The translations under genes and the position numbers were made by a program. From contig NZ_CP080412.1 of assembly GCF_019457635.1 (NCBI RefSeq), positions 992,001-1,056,000 of the forward strand: a DNA stretch of 64,000 bases. Reading direction: 5' to 3'. This document shows positions 50,612 through 60,045 of this stretch, one piece after another. Positions within the stretch are counted from its first letter, which is position 1, and each line of letters starts with the position of its first letter. Source of the DNA: Shewanella mangrovisoli (lineage in GTDB: Bacteria > Pseudomonadota > Gammaproteobacteria > Enterobacterales > Shewanellaceae). A model generated the notes under the pieces. It worked only from the letters and a program-made list of their open reading frames with translations. It was not told the origin of the DNA and searched no databases.

Positions 50612-52842
50612 CACAGAATGCTTTTTTGGTAATTGGCGAGCCACACTAATAACTCTTGGAGCGGCATAGGTTTAGCGTAAAAATAGCCTTGGGCATCATG
50701 GCAGCCGCGATCTTTAAGCCAGCGGGCTTGCTCGCGGGTTTCAACGCCTTCGGCAATCACATTCATCTTAAAGCGTTCACCGAGGAGAATAATGCTGTCG
50801 ACAATTGCCGCGGCGCCATCGTCGGTGGTGATATTATCGATAAAGGATTTATCAATTTTAATCCTGTCAAAGGTCAGCTTGCTAAGGTAGGCAAGGGAAG
50901 AAAACCCAGTACCAAAGTCATCGATCGCGACCTTGATATTCATATTGCGCAGCGCTTTGAGTTGTTTATTGATCACCTCAAAATTCTGCATGGCAATGGA
51001 TTCTGTGACTTCAATTTCGATATGTTTGCTGGCAATCTGCGCCGCTTCTATATGGCTATGCAGTTGATTAACGATTTTTTCCTGCTCAAATTGCATTGCG
51101 GAGAGGTTAACGCCAATACGTAAGTTTTGATAACCCGCCTCGGCGAGTGCATGCATGGCTTGGCACGATTGCACAAACAGTTGTTCCCCCAACTGAGTGA
51201 TTAGCCCCGTCGCTTCGGCGATGGGGATAAAACGTAGGGGCGGCACCTTATCACCATTGGGTAAAGTCCAGCGCGCCAGCGCTTCGACCCCAACGACTTC
51301 CCCCGTTTGTAACGACACCTGTGGCTGCAGAGCAATATGAATATCCCCTTGGGTAATGCCTAACTGCAGTGCCTGTAGTAACTCAAAATGTGACGTCACA
51401 TCATCGTTGTTGGGTTGATAGGTCACATGTTGACGAATGCCCAGACTCTTGGCCTTTTTGAGCGCCATATTCAGTTGAGTGATGGCGGCGACCGCATCCC
51501 CTTCGGCGAGCTCTAGAGGGAGAGTCACAGTGCTGATATTGACGGTAATACAGGAGGTACCCTGTTGATAGGGGGCGACAAACAGCTGCTCAATCAGTGC
51601 GGCGGTGACTAAGTGCTTCGGGCCTAAAATGGCAAACTTATCATCCTTTAAGCGGCTGACGAGCACGCTCGCATCGAACTGTTCCCTCAGGCTATTGGCA
51701 ACATGTTTGAGCATATTATTGCCATGCTCAGAGCCAAACACATGGTTAAAGTCTGAAAACTTATCGATATCGATGAGTAATAGATTAAATTTATCGCGAA
51801 CATCCTCCTTTAAAATGCCATCGAGTGTGCGAATGAGTACATTGCGATTCGGGATCTTGAGTAAAGGATCTTCGAAGGCGATTTTATCCAACTGACTCAT
51901 CAAGGAGACGCTGTGCAAGCCGCCGCAGATATTCATGCTAAAGACGCGAATGAGCTCGGTTTCGGTCGCATCTAAGAGTCGCCCCGTGGCGAGGTAAACC
52001 GCATAGTCATTGCCAGCCAGTTCGCCGGGGAAAAACAGACAAGTGTATTGTGGTTCGATGCGTGATTGTTTACTGCTGAGTGATAATTCGAGCTGGATGC
52101 GAATATGTTGCTGCTCGAGCTGTTGTAAGGCTTTGCCATAGTAAGACTCAAATTCCCCCGAGGCACCAATGATCTGATGTATATGACCAAACTCGCTGAG
52201 ATCATTAATGGCTTTGACACAGACAATTCCGCCCGAAGGCAAATTCAGCAGTATGGCCAGTTGCTGTAGCATCTTGCTCGAGAGTTCTTTGATATTGCGC
52301 GAGGTATAGAGGGCGCCGCTGGACTCGGCGATTAATTGCAGCCCGCGTTTTGCGTTGGCGATATTGCTGATCTGTTGATAGGAGCGCAGGTTGGTGGTCA
52401 AGATGGTTTGTAGGCGATCGGCGGAGAGTTCCGACTTAGTCCAATAATCGTTGATATCATAGTCACGCATCACGTTAAAAACCGGTGCCATACCGGGTTG
52501 TCCGGTGAGCAGAATAATGCGAATTTTCTCGTTGCCGAGCACTTCTCGAATGCCGCGAACTAATCTCAGCCCTGCGTCTTCGGTCTCCATCACCACATCG
52601 ACTAAGGCAATGGCAAAATCGTCTTCATTGGCGACGATTTGGCAGGCTTCTGCGTAGCTAAATGCTTGGGTTAATTCTATTTTTGAGCCAAGAATGGTCA
52701 GGGTAGACAGTGCAAATGCGGTAGAGCGTTGGAAGTTAATATCGTCATCAACTGTGAGTATTTTGACAGCTTTTGCAGCCTTTACCGCTGTGCTTGCTAT
52801 GGGTTCATCTAAAAAAACAATTTCTTGCGATTGACTAACCAT
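50611..52842 (-). CDS. Response regulator with REC, DUF3369-like, degenerate GGDEF and EAL domains
   Basis: 743 aa. Receiver domain (~27-150) with phosphoacceptor Asp82 (LVDVVME) and Lys136-region TK. A DUF3369/GAF-like linker (~155-315). A GGDEF domain (~325-475) whose signature is replaced by KDDKF (399-403), so no cyclase activity is expected. An EAL domain (~487-740) with VEALARW (519-525), EVTES and IDDFGTGFSSLAYL and EGVETREQ all intact, so it probably hydrolyses c-di-GMP. Translationally coupled with the histidine kinase downstream (TGATG). Confidence 0.94.
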   Translation of the reverse strand: MVSQSQEIVFLDEPIASTAVKAAKAVKILTVDDDINFQRSTAFALSTLTILGSKIELTQAFSYAEACQIVANEDDFAIALVDVVMETEDAGLRLVRGIREVLGNEKIRIILLTGQPGMAPVFNVMRDYDINDYWTKSELSADRLQTILTTNLRSYQQISNIANAKRGLQLIAESSGALYTSRNIKELSSKMLQQLAILLNLPSGGIVCVKAINDLSEFGHIHQIIGASGEFESYYGKALQQLEQQHIRIQLELSLSSKQSRIEPQYTCLFFPGELAGNDYAVYLATGRLLDATETELIRVFSMNICGGLHSVSLMSQLDKIAFEDPLLKIPNRNVLIRTLDGILKEDVRDKFNLLLIDIDKFSDFNHVFGSEHGNNMLKHVANSLREQFDASVLVSRLKDDKFAILGPKHLVTAALIEQLFVAPYQQGTSCITVNISTVTLPLELAEGDAVAAITQLNMALKKAKSLGIRQHVTYQPNNDDVTSHFELLQALQLGITQGDIHIALQPQVSLQTGEVVGVEALARWTLPNGDKVPPLRFIPIAEATGLITQLGEQLFVQSCQAMHALAEAGYQNLRIGVNLSAMQFEQEKIVNQLHSHIEAAQIASKHIEIEVTESIAMQNFEVINKQLKALRNMNIKVAIDDFGTGFSSLAYLSKLTFDRIKIDKSFIDNITTDDGAAAIVDSIILLGERFKMNVIAEGVETREQARWLKDRGCHDAQGYFYAKPMPLQELLVWLANYQKSIL

Positions 52843-52983
52843 ATTCTCTTTCCTTGAGATGCCTAAGCATCCTTATTAACTCAGCCTAGAAGTGAGTAAT
52901 TTTTATACTCAAAGTATTTGCGACAGCTAGGCTTTATTCAAGAAAATATTTTTGTGGTCAGATATATAAGTCTTTTTAAGCAA

Positions 52984-53901
52984 TTACTCGATTTTGAAAT
53001 CCTTAGAAAACAGCGCCTGTAACGCCTTAAGGTATTCTTGATCCTGTTTGGGCAATACGAGCTGCGCCAGTTCATCGCCAATCGGCGTCAATCGATAGTA
53101 GCTAAACAGCAGGTTTCCGCTCTTGGGGGTGAGCTTCATTTGGATGCCGGGCATGCTCAGTTGGATGGGAGTTTTGCTGTTGAGTAACCCGGTTTCAAAC
53201 TCACTGCTGTGGAGTATCCCAGCATCGACCAAGGTGAGAATGCTGGAGTAGGGCAGACCGAATTGGGATAAGCCAAGAGTGACAGTGCTATTTTTGCGAA
53301 AATACTGCCCGAGTCCGCCAGTGAGTCGATAGCCGCTGATCAGTTTTAAGCGCTGCTCATTATTGACCTTGGCCGCCATACCGAGGGCCTTTTCGAGGAT
53401 TTGCGCTTCTCTGTGGGTAAGTTGTTTGAGTAGCGCTAAGGTGCGCAGACTAAAGTTACCCGGGTTGACGATTTCACTCGAGAGAATACGGGCCCACAGA
53501 TCCTGCATTTTACGGTTGTGGATTTGCTCCGCCATCAGGAAGAATTGATGACTCCAGTCGGGGTCGAGATCGACCCCCGTAACATCCGATGGTGTGTAGC
53601 TCAAGGCGAGGGCGAAAATGGTTTCGACATTGGCCTGATATTGGCTGGCGAGTTTGCGCTCCCTATGCTGTGCACGTTCGGCAATAGAGGCATTGGCGGG
53701 GCGATATTCCTGCTCGCTGGCGAGCCCGAGTTGGCGTCCAAGGAGCAGGGCTTTTTTACGGGCCGAGACCTCGGCTGCGGGAGCTGCTTCATCCGCAAGC
53801 ATTAAAATATCTGAATCCTTCATGCCTTTATCCTGTGGCTTAATCGCTGTTGATACGCGGGATACTAGCTTATCCCGCGTGACCAGCTTAGTCGATTGCA
53901 A
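52984..53901 (-). CDS. TIGR03899-type conserved protein, unknown function
   Basis: 305 aa, soluble, no signal peptide. The central part (NVETIFALALSYTPSDVTGVDLD, then DPDWSHQFFLMAEQIHNRKMQDLWARIL) and the following helical and winged region match what I recall of TIGR03899, a family found in Shewanella and Vibrio and distantly like DUF2806. The role is unknown. It lies alone between the MFS gene and the response regulator gene, on the same strand as both. Confidence 0.75.
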   Translation of the reverse strand: MQSTKLVTRDKLVSRVSTAIKPQDKGMKDSDILMLADEAAPAAEVSARKKALLLGRQLGLASEQEYRPANASIAERAQHRERKLASQYQANVETIFALALSYTPSDVTGVDLDPDWSHQFFLMAEQIHNRKMQDLWARILSSEIVNPGNFSLRTLALLKQLTHREAQILEKALGMAAKVNNEQRLKLISGYRLTGGLGQYFRKNSTVTLGLSQFGLPYSSILTLVDAGILHSSEFETGLLNSKTPIQLSMPGIQMKLTPKSGNLLFSYYRLTPIGDELAQLVLPKQDQEYLKALQALFSKDFKIE

Positions 53902-53948
53902 TCCTTAAGTCTCTGCGCTGGATTGCTTTTATTGCGCAGCCTACCGTT

Positions 53949-55154
53949 TTAACTGTCGAGACTCGGTTTATCAATGCTTTTAGCTGGCCATGCCCAGTAG
54001 GTTTCATTTCCGGGGGATGGGTGGCGCGGCACATTGAGAGCCAATACTAATGAGCACACCGCAAAGCCTGCACCTATATAGAAGACGAGGGCAGGATCGC
54101 TTAGCCAGAGTAGGCCTAAGAGTACGGGGATAACGACTGCGGCGATATGGTTAATGGTAAAGCTGACCGACATAGTGGCGGCAATATCTTTGCTGTCGGC
54201 AATCTTTTGGAAATAGGTTTTCATGGCTATCGCCATCGCAAACAGTAAATGGTCAATCACATAGAGCGCGGCGGCCATATGGGGTTGTTCGACAAGGGCA
54301 TAGCTGACAAACACAAAAAACAGCCCAATGTATTCCACTGTGAGGGCATTACGTTCACCAATACGGCCGATAAAGCGGCCAATTGCTGGGGCGAAAAGCA
54401 GATTAACCACATAATTGATAAGGAACAGGGCGGTGATTTCGCTAACGCTATAGCCGAATTTCTCGACCATCATAAAGCCTGCAAACACCATAAAAATCTG
54501 CCGACGGGCGCCGGAGAAGAAGGTCAGTAAGTAATACAACCAGTATCGTTTACGTAGGATGACCTTTTTATGTTGCACTTCATGGGTGTCGAACTGGGGG
54601 TAATACAGGCTCATGCTGATGACCATCAGTAAACCTAATACACCAATAATCAAGTACATATGCCAGTAGTCTAGCTTCAGCCAAGTCATGACTAGCCAAA
54701 TACTGCCATAACCGACTAAGGCCGCCGCCGAGCGCCATGCGAGGGCTTTACCCATAAACGCCGCAGCGTCTTGTTTATCGACCCATTGCAGGGTGAGGGA
54801 TTGGTTAATGGTTTCAAAATAATGAAACCCAACTGACATCAGAATTGTGGTTAGGTATAGCCCCAACACCTGCGGGAAAAAGCCAGTAATCGCCACACCA
54901 ATACAGAGCAAGGCCAATGACAACAGAGCAAAGGCTTGTTCGCGCACTAACAGCAATACAAAAATAGCGGTAAAGGCTAAGAATCCGGGGATTTCCCGCA
55001 GGCTTTGCAGCATACCAATTTCGGCGCCGGTAAATTGCGCTTTTTCAATCACGAAGTTATTGAGCAGGGCTTGCCAGACAGCGAAGACCAGCGACATAAC
55101 AAAGGTCATCCACAGCAGTAATGCCTTTGGATTTGGGGTTTGAGTTGCGTTCAT
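53949..55154 (-). CDS. MFS transporter
   Basis: 401 aa from the ATG at 55154; a TTG at 55184 would add 10 residues. About twelve membrane helices. The N-terminal half includes FTGAEIGMLQSLREIPGFLAF and the middle KKVILRKRYWLYYLLTFFSGARRQIFMVF, typical of MFS_1 proteins of this group. Substrate unknown. It is the first gene upstream of the TIGR03899 gene (48 bp between them). Confidence 0.88.
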   Translation of the reverse strand: MNATQTPNPKALLLWMTFVMSLVFAVWQALLNNFVIEKAQFTGAEIGMLQSLREIPGFLAFTAIFVLLLVREQAFALLSLALLCIGVAITGFFPQVLGLYLTTILMSVGFHYFETINQSLTLQWVDKQDAAAFMGKALAWRSAAALVGYGSIWLVMTWLKLDYWHMYLIIGVLGLLMVISMSLYYPQFDTHEVQHKKVILRKRYWLYYLLTFFSGARRQIFMVFAGFMMVEKFGYSVSEITALFLINYVVNLLFAPAIGRFIGRIGERNALTVEYIGLFFVFVSYALVEQPHMAAALYVIDHLLFAMAIAMKTYFQKIADSKDIAATMSVSFTINHIAAVVIPVLLGLLWLSDPALVFYIGAGFAVCSLVLALNVPRHPSPGNETYWAWPAKSIDKPSLDS

Positions 55155-55596
55155 GGATGGGGTACTCAGGCGATAAGTGAACAAATGCTAATGCTTTTAC
55201 CTGTTATTAGCCACCCGAGAGCCGTAGTACTCATTCCTGATTTTGTAACATTTTGATCCCAAGGTAGTGGATATTTGTTTTTGTGAGCAAGCTAGAATTA
55301 CCGTATATCCAGGGCACATTTGGCGCTAAGCCCGTGATCTATTTCATGTAAATTGATGACTAAATCACCTAGTATGCAATATCGTAATAGGCAGTTTGCT
55401 TTTTGCGTGATAAACCTAAACGGCTTCTTATTTGACTGATGAACCATAAAAGCGCCCCTCTGGTGCTTAATAAGCGCAGTGGTTGATTGGGTCATCGAGG
55501 CTGAATCTATTCGTTTGTTTAGGTCAACATAAAGCCGCCGTCTTTGTCTTTTTCTGGCCGCTTTTTCTTATTTTTGTTGAGATAATCGAGGCTTAA
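55155..55596. other. Divergent promoter region between the MFS gene and hemG
   Basis: 442 bp. A 65-codon frame on the minus strand (55298-55495) shows no family features and is probably chance. The region should hold the MFS (-) and hemG (+) promoters. Nothing else identified. Confidence 0.45.
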
Positions 55597-56118
55597 GTGA
55601 AAAAAATTCTGATCATCTTCTCTAGTGTTCATGGTCAAACTCGTAAAATCACCAATCAATTGGCGCAGCAACTCAAAGAGTTAGGCAACTCAGTGGTGAT
55701 TGCGGATATTAAGGCCGTCCCTGCGATGGAATCCTTCGATAAGATCATTATTGGCGCCAGCATTCGTCACGGGAAACATAACCCAGCGCTGTATGAGTTT
55801 ATTCAGAAGCATCAACAGATCCTCACGCAAAAGGTGAGTGGCTTTTTCTCCGTCAGTTTAGTCGCGCGTAAGCCAGAGAAAAACACCCCAGAAACCAACC
55901 CCTATATGCAGGCGTTTTTAAGTAAAACGACGTGGCGTCCTAAGCTGTTACAGGTATTTGGCGGTAACTTAAATTACCAAGGCTATAACGCCTTAGATAG
56001 AAATATCATCCGCTTTATCATGTGGTTAACTAAGGGGCCTACGGATCCTGTCACTAATGTTGAATACACTGACTGGCAAAAAGTGAATGATTTTGGCCAA
56101 CAGATCCATCAAGCCTAA
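55597..56118 (+). CDS. hemG: Menaquinone-dependent protoporphyrinogen IX dehydrogenase HemG
   Basis: 173 aa, near E. coli HemG (181). Flavodoxin-like FMN fold: KKILIIFSSVHGQTRKITNQL, IIGASIRHGKHNPAL, FFSVSLVARKPEKNTPETNPY (the long-chain insert), and a C-terminal helix with NIIRFIMWLTKGPTDP that docks to the membrane. It oxidises protoporphyrinogen IX to protoporphyrin IX and hands electrons to quinone. The start is GTG with GAGG upstream. A b-type cytochrome gene follows 41 bp downstream. Confidence 0.95.
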   Translation: MKKILIIFSSVHGQTRKITNQLAQQLKELGNSVVIADIKAVPAMESFDKIIIGASIRHGKHNPALYEFIQKHQQILTQKVSGFFSVSLVARKPEKNTPETNPYMQAFLSKTTWRPKLLQVFGGNLNYQGYNALDRNIIRFIMWLTKGPTDPVTNVEYTDWQKVNDFGQQIHQA

Positions 56119-56159
56119 ATGGGCGAATGGGATAAGTCTGCCGCAAAGGTAACCCAACT

Positions 56160-56687
56160 ATGTCAGAAAAATTAACGCAGGCACTCGGTTTTTTGTTGGC
56201 ACGTTTGCACGTTTGGATTGTGCTGTCTTCTACTTTACTCGTCTGTACTAGTCCGTGGATCTTTATCGGCAGAAGCCTGCGTGCTAATGCCAGTATCTGG
56301 GATTATCTGCATGTTTATCTTGGATTAATCTGTGCCGTACTCGGGATCTTATTTCTACTGCGCAATACACTTCTAGGGAAATGGCATCAGTATTTTGCCT
56401 GGTTGGTGGGAGATTGGGGGCAACTAGCGCAGGACATTAAAGGACTGTTAAAGGGCAAATTGCCGGTCGCGGGTGGTAAGGGCTTGTTCAGTACGATTGA
56501 AGGCATAGGCATGTTGCTGCTGGTGGCCACTGGCGTGACGGGCGCGATATGGTTTATTTATCAAGGCACTCCGCTTGCGATGACTTGGCGCGGGTATCAT
56601 CAAGTCTGTGCCGATTTTTTTATTGGTTTTTTAGTCGTTCACTTGGTGCTTGCAGCAACACATATTATTGAATTTATTCGCCAATAA
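56160..56687 (+). CDS. Small b-type cytochrome-like membrane protein (cytochrome b561 type)
   Basis: 175 aa, four membrane helices. Histidines that could bind two haems lie in RLHVWIVLSS (H17), YLHVYLGLIC (H52), RGYHQVCADFF and VVHLVLAATHI. Organisation resembles the cytochrome b561/Ni-Fe hydrogenase cytochrome b family. It follows hemG closely and is probably co-transcribed, so it may pass electrons from the HemG/quinone side, but this is inference. Confidence 0.8.
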   Translation: MSEKLTQALGFLLARLHVWIVLSSTLLVCTSPWIFIGRSLRANASIWDYLHVYLGLICAVLGILFLLRNTLLGKWHQYFAWLVGDWGQLAQDIKGLLKGKLPVAGGKGLFSTIEGIGMLLLVATGVTGAIWFIYQGTPLAMTWRGYHQVCADFFIGFLVVHLVLAATHIIEFIRQ

Positions 56688-56953
56688 CATTTTATCTCGG
56701 TCAGGTTCGCTCAAGATTTTGGCCTATTTGTGTGCCTCCTCCCACTATAGGGTTCACCTCATTTTCGGTTGAGCGGGTTTTCACCGTTCAGCGTACGTTC
56801 ATCGACAAGCTGCACACTCAGCCCTAGACTTATCTCTACATGCCTACCCAGCCGTTTGAGCCGATGTTTTCATGCTTTGGCTTTACTGAATTGTGCTCAA
56901 AGATTGAGGTAGACGATGTTGAGAATTTTTTGGAAAACTAATGAAGGTATCCT
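56688..56953. promoter_or_regulatory. Upstream region of the DUF4382 lipoprotein gene
   Basis: 266 bp without a gene. It holds the promoter and leader of the lipoprotein gene; no clear -10/-35 pair was fixed. Confidence 0.35.
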
Positions 56954-57961
56954 ATGAATATTCAAAAAAGTGCTCTAGCGATAGCGTTGACGGGGTTACT
57001 GTTTGGTTGCGGCGGCTCTGATTCGGGCGAGCCCGCTACTCAAATGGCGACCTTTAGCCTAGGGGTATCAGACAACCCCGCCGATGCAAAATCGGTCACT
57101 ATCGCATTTAGACAGGTCGTGCTGAAGAACGACACGGGTAGCTACTCATTTAATGTCACTCCAAATGGCGAGCTTAAGTTTGTCGATCTATTAGAGTTTC
57201 AAGGCAGTGCGGTAGAAACGCTGGTGAGTGGTCAATCCATCCCAGTCGGTGAATACCAAATGTGCCTGTATATGAAAAACAGCACAGTGGCCAATAGCGA
57301 AAGCTCACACGTACAAACCTTCGATGACACTCTGTATGGGCTAACGACCAACAGCAATGGCTCATGCGGTGGAGTGGGCGCCGATGAAAGTGACACTGGC
57401 CGATTGTTTTTTAATAAAAAATTCACCATTGCGGCGGGTGTAAACAGCTTTGTTGCCGAGTTTGATTTAAGCAAAGGTCTGCAAGATCCCCATGGCAACA
57501 AAGATTACTGGACGCTGAAACCGACTTCAGTGCAATTATTTAATCAGTCCGAAGTGGGCGCGATTAAAGGCACTGTGGGCGCGACCGTGATGGAAGGCTG
57601 TGAAGTCGCCGCAGGTGGCTCTGAGTTCTCGTCAGCGGTTTATTTGTATCCCGCCAATACCACGCTTGAGCAGATGAAAGATTTCAGAACCGAAGCCGAC
57701 ACGGCGACTGAGCTCGCACCGATCGCAGCCGCTCGGGTGAATGATGTCACAGACACAAACGGCCAAGTCGTCGGCCACGATTATGAATTTGGTTTTGTGG
57801 TCGCGGGTGATTACAGCTTAGGCTATACCTGCTTAGCGCAAAATGATGATCCGGATGTGAGTAACAATCCCGATGATGTGGAAGCGCCTTTCTTTATCCA
57901 TGCTGCAGAAACTGGGGTGACAGTTACCGCTAATGGCGTTGCTGAGCGTAACTTTCCGTAG
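56954..57961 (+). CDS. DUF4382 lipoprotein
   Basis: 335 aa, lipobox LLFGCGGSD (Cys19) after a short signal. The N-terminal half (TFSLGVSDNPADAKSVTIAFRQV, cited as FSLGVSDNPADAK and VTIAFRQVVL) fits the DUF4382 beta-sandwich domain, followed by a C-terminal carboxypeptidase-regulatory-like domain (residues ~205-330; SEVGAIKGTV and GDYSLGYTC). Such lipoproteins are common in Shewanella and of unknown function. The end of the gene and a copy 32 bp later share a 17-bp direct repeat. Confidence 0.85.
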   Translation: MNIQKSALAIALTGLLFGCGGSDSGEPATQMATFSLGVSDNPADAKSVTIAFRQVVLKNDTGSYSFNVTPNGELKFVDLLEFQGSAVETLVSGQSIPVGEYQMCLYMKNSTVANSESSHVQTFDDTLYGLTTNSNGSCGGVGADESDTGRLFFNKKFTIAAGVNSFVAEFDLSKGLQDPHGNKDYWTLKPTSVQLFNQSEVGAIKGTVGATVMEGCEVAAGGSEFSSAVYLYPANTTLEQMKDFRTEADTATELAPIAAARVNDVTDTNGQVVGHDYEFGFVVAGDYSLGYTCLAQNDDPDVSNNPDDVEAPFFIHAAETGVTVTANGVAERNFP

Positions 57962-57994
57962 GCCTAATGTCTTATAGGCGTAACTTTCCGTAGG
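57946..57994 (+). repeat. 17-bp direct repeat at the end of the DUF4382 gene
   Basis: GCGTAACTTTCCGTAGG occurs at 57946-57962 (across the stop codon) and again at 57978-57994, a 32-bp period. Likely a small tandem duplication of the gene end. Confidence 0.8.
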
Positions 57995-58033
57995 AGTCAT
58001 GCTCGTAGAGTTAGTTCGCGAATAAAACACAAT

Positions 58034-58063
58034 AAAAAAACCAGCAGAGATGCTGGTTTTTTT
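58034..58063. terminator. Bidirectional intrinsic terminator
   Basis: Stem ACCAGCA / TGCTGGT with GAGA tetraloop, A7 before and T7 after. Serves the DUF4382 gene (+) and the DsbA-like gene (-). Confidence 0.93.
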
Positions 58064-58086
58064 ATTGGTAACTCGTCAGTCGAGTG

Positions 58087-58839
58087 TTAGCTCAAACGCT
58101 TTTGACGGCCAAGAGCCATCGCTGCGGCAAAGGCTAAGAATAACCAGTTTAGGCTACCGCCAGAACTCTTAGGTGCCTGAGCATCTTTTTCGACTGCTAG
58201 GTAGTTAATCAGGCCAATTAGTTCATCTAAGGTTCTGATACTGCTTAAGTTAACCGCATATTTATCATTCACGATAAAAGCAGGCACGCTTTCAACGCGG
58301 AATTGGTTCTGCTGGGCACGCCATAGGGCGAGCTTTTCATCTGTACTCTTGCTGTCGGCCAGTTTGTCGTACTTGGCCGCATCGATACCAAACTTAGCGA
58401 AGACTTGTTTAATGTCGTCACGACTGTTGATTTGTGGCTCGTGCTTATGACCTGGCGCACTGTGGTCGTGGCCATTTGCGCCTGCTTCGCCTTGAATCGC
58501 GGCGAACATCGCATGGGTTAATGCATCTTTATTATCTAACTCTTGGATCACTGCCAGTGAGCGCATCACTTCGGTGCCAATGTCGCTATTCATAAAGTCG
58601 ACATGCTTAGTATCAAATGCAATGCCTTTGTTTAGGTTCGCTTTGATATCGGGCAGATAGTTGGTTTCCATGTTGAAGCAGTTATGGCAATAGAAGGAGA
58701 AAAACTCAGTCAGTTTGGGTTCGCTGCTCGGCGCTTTGTCAGAGATTTGAGTGTAATGAGTACCTTCAACATAATTCGCGGCAAAGGCGCTAAATGGTGC
58801 AACGATTAAGGCGACAGCCAAGGCTAATGGTTTGATCAT
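58087..58839 (-). CDS. DsbA-like thiol oxidoreductase with His-rich loop and GlyGly-CTERM tail
   Basis: 250 aa. Signal peptide ends at AFA-A (~20). Thioredoxin fold with active site CHNC (51-54) and cis-Pro loop VPAFIV. A histidine-rich insert GHDHSAPGHKHEP (around 122-134) sits in the helical subdomain. The C-terminus (~225-250) is GG, then a hydrophobic helix WLFLAFAAAMALG and basic RQKR, matching the GlyGly-CTERM signal used by rhombosortase for sorting. It probably makes disulfides on exported proteins while membrane- or surface-associated. Convergent with the DUF4382 gene. Confidence 0.88.
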   Translation of the reverse strand: MIKPLALAVALIVAPFSAFAANYVEGTHYTQISDKAPSSEPKLTEFFSFYCHNCFNMETNYLPDIKANLNKGIAFDTKHVDFMNSDIGTEVMRSLAVIQELDNKDALTHAMFAAIQGEAGANGHDHSAPGHKHEPQINSRDDIKQVFAKFGIDAAKYDKLADSKSTDEKLALWRAQQNQFRVESVPAFIVNDKYAVNLSSIRTLDELIGLINYLAVEKDAQAPKSSGGSLNWLFLAFAAAMALGRQKRLS

Positions 58840-59092
58840 AGTTCCCTCAAAGTCGGTTAGCGTGAATTCATCGTATCGCTTGAGATGCGCAATTAACTCA
58901 ATTGGCGAGATGACTTCAAACTGAAAAATACGCTGGGCTTATAGCCGCGTGAATATGGTTTTAGGTTAGATGGCAAGGCTTAATTATCGCTGAATTAGGC
59001 AGCGGATATCGGACTAAATCTGTGATCCCGCGGGAGTTTCACCGTGAGAATTGCAGGACTGCAAAGGGGATCACAGTTATAAAAGGGAAAAC

Positions 59093-59737
59093 TTAAGCAA
59101 TATCGCGCAGGGATTGCCAAGCCTCACAGACTTCGCGAAAACGCGCGGCGTCGCCTTCGGGTCTATCGGGATGCCATTTCAGCGCTAAACGGCGCCACTG
59201 TTTGCGAATATCCCTTGGGGTTGCGCTCTCATCCAACTCGAATACCCTCAGGGCATGGCCCTTATGCATCAAATTCACATTCAAGCCAATATAGCTCTTA
59301 TAACTGCTCCAGAAGGCTTCTAATAATTCGCGCACCACGTTTTCACTGGTGTCATAGTTATTCCAGTCAAGATAGTATTCCCGCAGGGAAGTATCTTCCA
59401 TTATCAATAGGTTAACGTTGGAAGGGACGAGGCGGAAAATTTGGATCTCCATGGCTTTGACTTGCAGCCATTGCTTTGGCATCAGGATCTCTTGCAGTTC
59501 AAACAGGGCATTCATCAGTAAAAAATTGCGTTTAAACAAATCATTACCTGGGTTTTCATCTAACGGATGGATTAGCCCGCGATTTTGCAGTTCGGTGGCG
59601 AGATGATGGATTTTCCAGCTTTGATTAGAGGCTTGTAACACGGATAATACGGGCCAGATTAACGGGTTATCGCCCTTAGTGGTCGAGAGCGTTGCCGATT
59701 GAGCTTCTGCACTGAGTGAAGGTTTAGCGAGTAGCAT
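59093..59737 (-). CDS. DnaJ-related co-chaperone
   Basis: 214 aa, cytosolic. The N-terminal ~150 residues fit the DNAJ-related N-terminal domain (pfam12339 type: VLQASNQSWKIHHLATELQ, LFKRNFLLMNALFELQE). A C-terminal J domain (~160-214) has the HPD motif in ALKWHPDRPEGDAARFREV. It should stimulate DnaK on specific clients. Monocistronic, 254 bp upstream of the DsbA-like gene on the same strand. Confidence 0.88.
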   Translation of the reverse strand: MLLAKPSLSAEAQSATLSTTKGDNPLIWPVLSVLQASNQSWKIHHLATELQNRGLIHPLDENPGNDLFKRNFLLMNALFELQEILMPKQWLQVKAMEIQIFRLVPSNVNLLIMEDTSLREYYLDWNNYDTSENVVRELLEAFWSSYKSYIGLNVNLMHKGHALRVFELDESATPRDIRKQWRRLALKWHPDRPEGDAARFREVCEAWQSLRDIA

Positions 59738-60045
59738 ACTGACTGTCCCATCCTAAGTTGTTATCAAGCGAGTGTGATTAAAAGTAACTTTGCGCTATCT
59801 GTAAGATTTTAAATGTTTTTATCTTATATTGATGCGAGTCGTTACTGAGCTTGGAATACACTATGCCATAGAGGAAAAGTGTAGGCAAAGAAGGATTCTA
59901 GAGCAATTTACCCCAAGGTCACTCCGCCTTTGGTTGGTTTTAACTGCGGTTATGGTAGCTGGCTGATGCTGGAGAGCTGGCGATAAAAATGCCCTTGTTT
60001 GCAATACAAACAAGGGCATATACAAATTCGCTCAAGGGGCGAGGT
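59738..60045. other. Gap between nfsB and the DnaJ-related gene
   Basis: 308 bp. It contains the nfsB terminator (listed separately) and the promoter region of the DnaJ-related gene. Nothing else was seen. Confidence 0.45.
59984..60019 (-). terminator. Intrinsic terminator of nfsB
   Basis: Perfect 13-bp stem ATGCCCTTGTTTG / CAAACAAGGGCAT with a CAATA loop; on the minus strand followed by TTTTTA. Confidence 0.92.

Noticed and set aside
55298..55495. 65-codon minus-strand frame before hemG
   Set aside because: No recognisable domain and lies in a promoter region; chance length for this composition.
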